This document shows, one piece after another, positions 6,634-7,648 of a stretch of DNA of 7,648 bases. Where the stretch lies: assembly GCA_012032215.1 (NCBI GenBank), contig JAAURO010000069.1, forward strand, positions 1 to 7,648, read 5' to 3'. Numbering within the stretch: the first letter of the stretch is position 1; each line of letters opens with the position of its first letter. The position numbers and the translations under genes are program-made. The stretch is from Limnobacter sp. Lineage in GTDB: Bacteria; Pseudomonadota; Gammaproteobacteria; Burkholderiales; Burkholderiaceae_B. The notes under the pieces are model-generated. The model was not told where the DNA came from. It made no database searches and saw only the letters and a program-made list of their open reading frames with translations.

Positions 6634-7353
6634 TGATGCGTCTCCAGGCTGAGCCCCATCAGCCGGTCCTGCAGGGCCGCGTCGGCTGCGAGTGCCGCCA
6701 TCGCGCCACGATGGACGATGCGCCCGTCGTCCATGACCGCGACGGCGTCGCCGACTACCCTGGCCATCGCGAAGTTCTGCTCGACCAGGAGGATCGTCGT
6801 GCGGGTCCGCTTCAACTCGACGATCGCGTCGATCATGGCGTTGACGATCGCCGGGGCGAGGCCCTTGGTCGGCTCGTCGATGATGACGAGCCGCCGCGGC
6901 TCGACGATGGCACGGCAACCGCGAGCATCTGCTTCTGGCCGCCCGACAGGTTGCCCGCCGACAGCCCCCAGAAGGTGCGGATCGGCGGGAACAGCGTCAT
7001 GATCCAATCGAGGCGCGCGGGCTCGATCGGCCCGCCCGCTGCCGCCAGCACCATGTTCTCCTGCACGGTGAGGTCGGTGAAGATGCCCATGTTCTCGGGC
7101 ACATAGGCTATTCCGGCCCGGGCCCGCCGCGGCGTGTCGAGACCGGCCATGTCGCGGCCCTCGAACAGCACGCGCCCGGCGGAGGCCTGCCACAGTCCCA
7201 TTATGGTGCGCAAGGTGGTGGTCTTGCCTGCACCGTTGCGCCCCAGCAGCATCGTGACGCCGCCCTCTGGAACGGCGAAATCGACGCCCTGGAGGATGTG
7301 GTAGTGGCCGATGTGGGTGTGCACACTTCCAGGCGCAGCAGCGGCTCAGCCAT
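6630..7353 (-). CDS. livF: Branched-chain amino acid ABC transporter ATP-binding protein LivF (two frameshifts)
   Basis: A cytoplasmic ATPase subunit that drives uptake of leucine, isoleucine, valine or related compounds together with LivG and the permeases. Repaired, it has 241 residues, normal for LivF. It begins MAEPLLRLE, then carries [15 protein letters not shown], Walker [10 protein letters not shown] (38-46), the LivF-typical [18 protein letters not shown], the ABC signature LSGGQKQ, Walker B LVIIDEP and the H-loop region TILLVEQNF. Frame breaks are a missing base at 7326 (RLE-G-VHTH needs one more base in the CC/GG pair) and one at 6914-6915 (GGG expected, GG present; LAVARAIVEP). The ATG at 7353 lies inside the last codons of livG, an 8-base overlap. 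GC is clearly higher than in the genes to the left of the join. Confidence 0.93.
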
Positions 7354-7648
7354 GGTTGGCTCCCCTGCCCTGTGTGATGCCGAGATAGGCCTCCTGCACG
7401 ATCGGCGAGGCGATCACCTCGGCCGGCGGGCCGTCGGCGACGAGCGCACCGTTGTGCAGCACGACGATTCGGTCGGCGAGCGAGCGGATCACGTCCATCT
7501 TGTGCTCGACCAGCAGGATAGTGCGCTTGGGATCGCGCTTGAGCTCCTTGATCAGCTCGAGCACGACGGGGACCTCGTCGACGCTCATCCCGGCGGTCGG
7601 CTCGTCGAACATCAGCACATCGGCGCCGAGCGCGACCAGCATGGCGAC
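7346..7648 (-). CDS. livG: Branched-chain amino acid ABC transporter ATP-binding protein LivG, C-terminal part (runs off right edge)
   Basis: The last 100 residues of the second ATPase subunit of the transporter. The visible part starts VAMLVALGADVLMFDEPTAG, which holds Walker B (VLMFDEP) and the D-loop. LELIKELKRDPKRTILLVEH with the switch histidine follows, then MDVIRSLADRIVVLHNGALVADGPPAEV and a short C-terminal tail ending QGRGANHG. The tail EAYLG is typical of LivG-type ATPases. The Walker A and signature motifs lie beyond the window. The frame is open to base 7648 with no frameshift seen. Its stop overlaps the livF start, so the transporter genes are read as one unit in the order livG, livF, permease. 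Confidence 0.93.
   Translation of the reverse strand, partial: VAMLVALGADVLMFDEPTAGMSVDEVPVVLELIKELKRDPKRTILLVEHKMDVIRSLADRIVVLHNGALVADGPPAEVIASPIVQEAYLGITQGRGANHG

Noticed and set aside
6433..6636. Continuation of the helicase frame as a Gly/Gln/Arg-rich tail, suggesting a novel fusion protein
   Set aside because: The tail is the antisense of a LivH-type permease N-terminus that is in operon register with livF, so the fusion is an artefact of the join.
6543..7106. 187-codon open frame on the plus strand in the high-GC segment
   Set aside because: It is the shadow of livF, whose ATPase motifs are unambiguous on the minus strand.
1..7648. CRISPR array, tRNA or rRNA gene, insertion sequence
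   Set aside because: I looked for regularly spaced repeats, tRNA-like cloverleaf ends, and transposase motifs with terminal inverted repeats and found none.

Overview
The window looks like two pieces of proteobacterial DNA joined near position 6420. Positions 1 to about 6430 read as a betaproteobacterium, probably Burkholderiales of moderate GC. The Rho and thioredoxin sequences are of betaproteobacterial type. The order (an AddB-like nuclease and AddA-like helicase, divergent from trxA and rho) is, from memory, a common betaproteobacterial arrangement. Positions about 6433 to 7648 are visibly richer in G+C (two lines I counted gave 45/60 and 39/60, against 36/60 for a line inside the nuclease gene). 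They carry part of a branched-chain amino acid ABC transporter operon from a high-GC proteobacterium whose genus I cannot name.

Layout: 1-366 (minus) is the N-terminal end of leucyl-tRNA synthetase. 367-624 is a divergent intergenic region with a plausible sigma70 promoter. 625-1381 (plus) is a two-gene HEPN / minimal nucleotidyltransferase (MNT) toxin-antitoxin pair with overlapping genes. 1441-2727 (minus) is transcription terminator Rho. 2859-3187 (minus) is thioredoxin, with a hairpin terminator between it and rho. 3188-3405 is a divergent intergenic region with a 15-base palindrome. 3406-5902 (plus) is an AddB-like PD-(D/E)XK nuclease with iron-sulfur cysteines. 5899 to about 6432 (plus) is the start of an AddA-like UvrD helicase, coupled by an ATGA overlap. 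The helicase is cut where the high-GC segment begins. That segment, read on the minus strand, holds the end of livG, a whole livF and the first 67 codons of a LivH-type permease, which is also cut at the join.

Reading frames are damaged throughout. Rho has two compensating single-base indels, trxA one, the nuclease two plus an in-frame TAG, and livF two. Five of the seven indels are clearly the loss of one base from a short run of identical bases. They hit essential genes and both halves of the window alike. The simplest reading is an unpolished or low-coverage sequence with a chimeric join, not a set of real pseudogenes. Repairing each indel restores proteins of normal family length (Rho 428 aa, thioredoxin 109 aa, LivF 241 aa).

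I see no clear undescribed system. The accessory element is the HEPN-MNT pair. The AddAB-like pair is a DNA end-processing module. The most notable structural observation is the join, which coincides with an imperfect tandem 15-base repeat.
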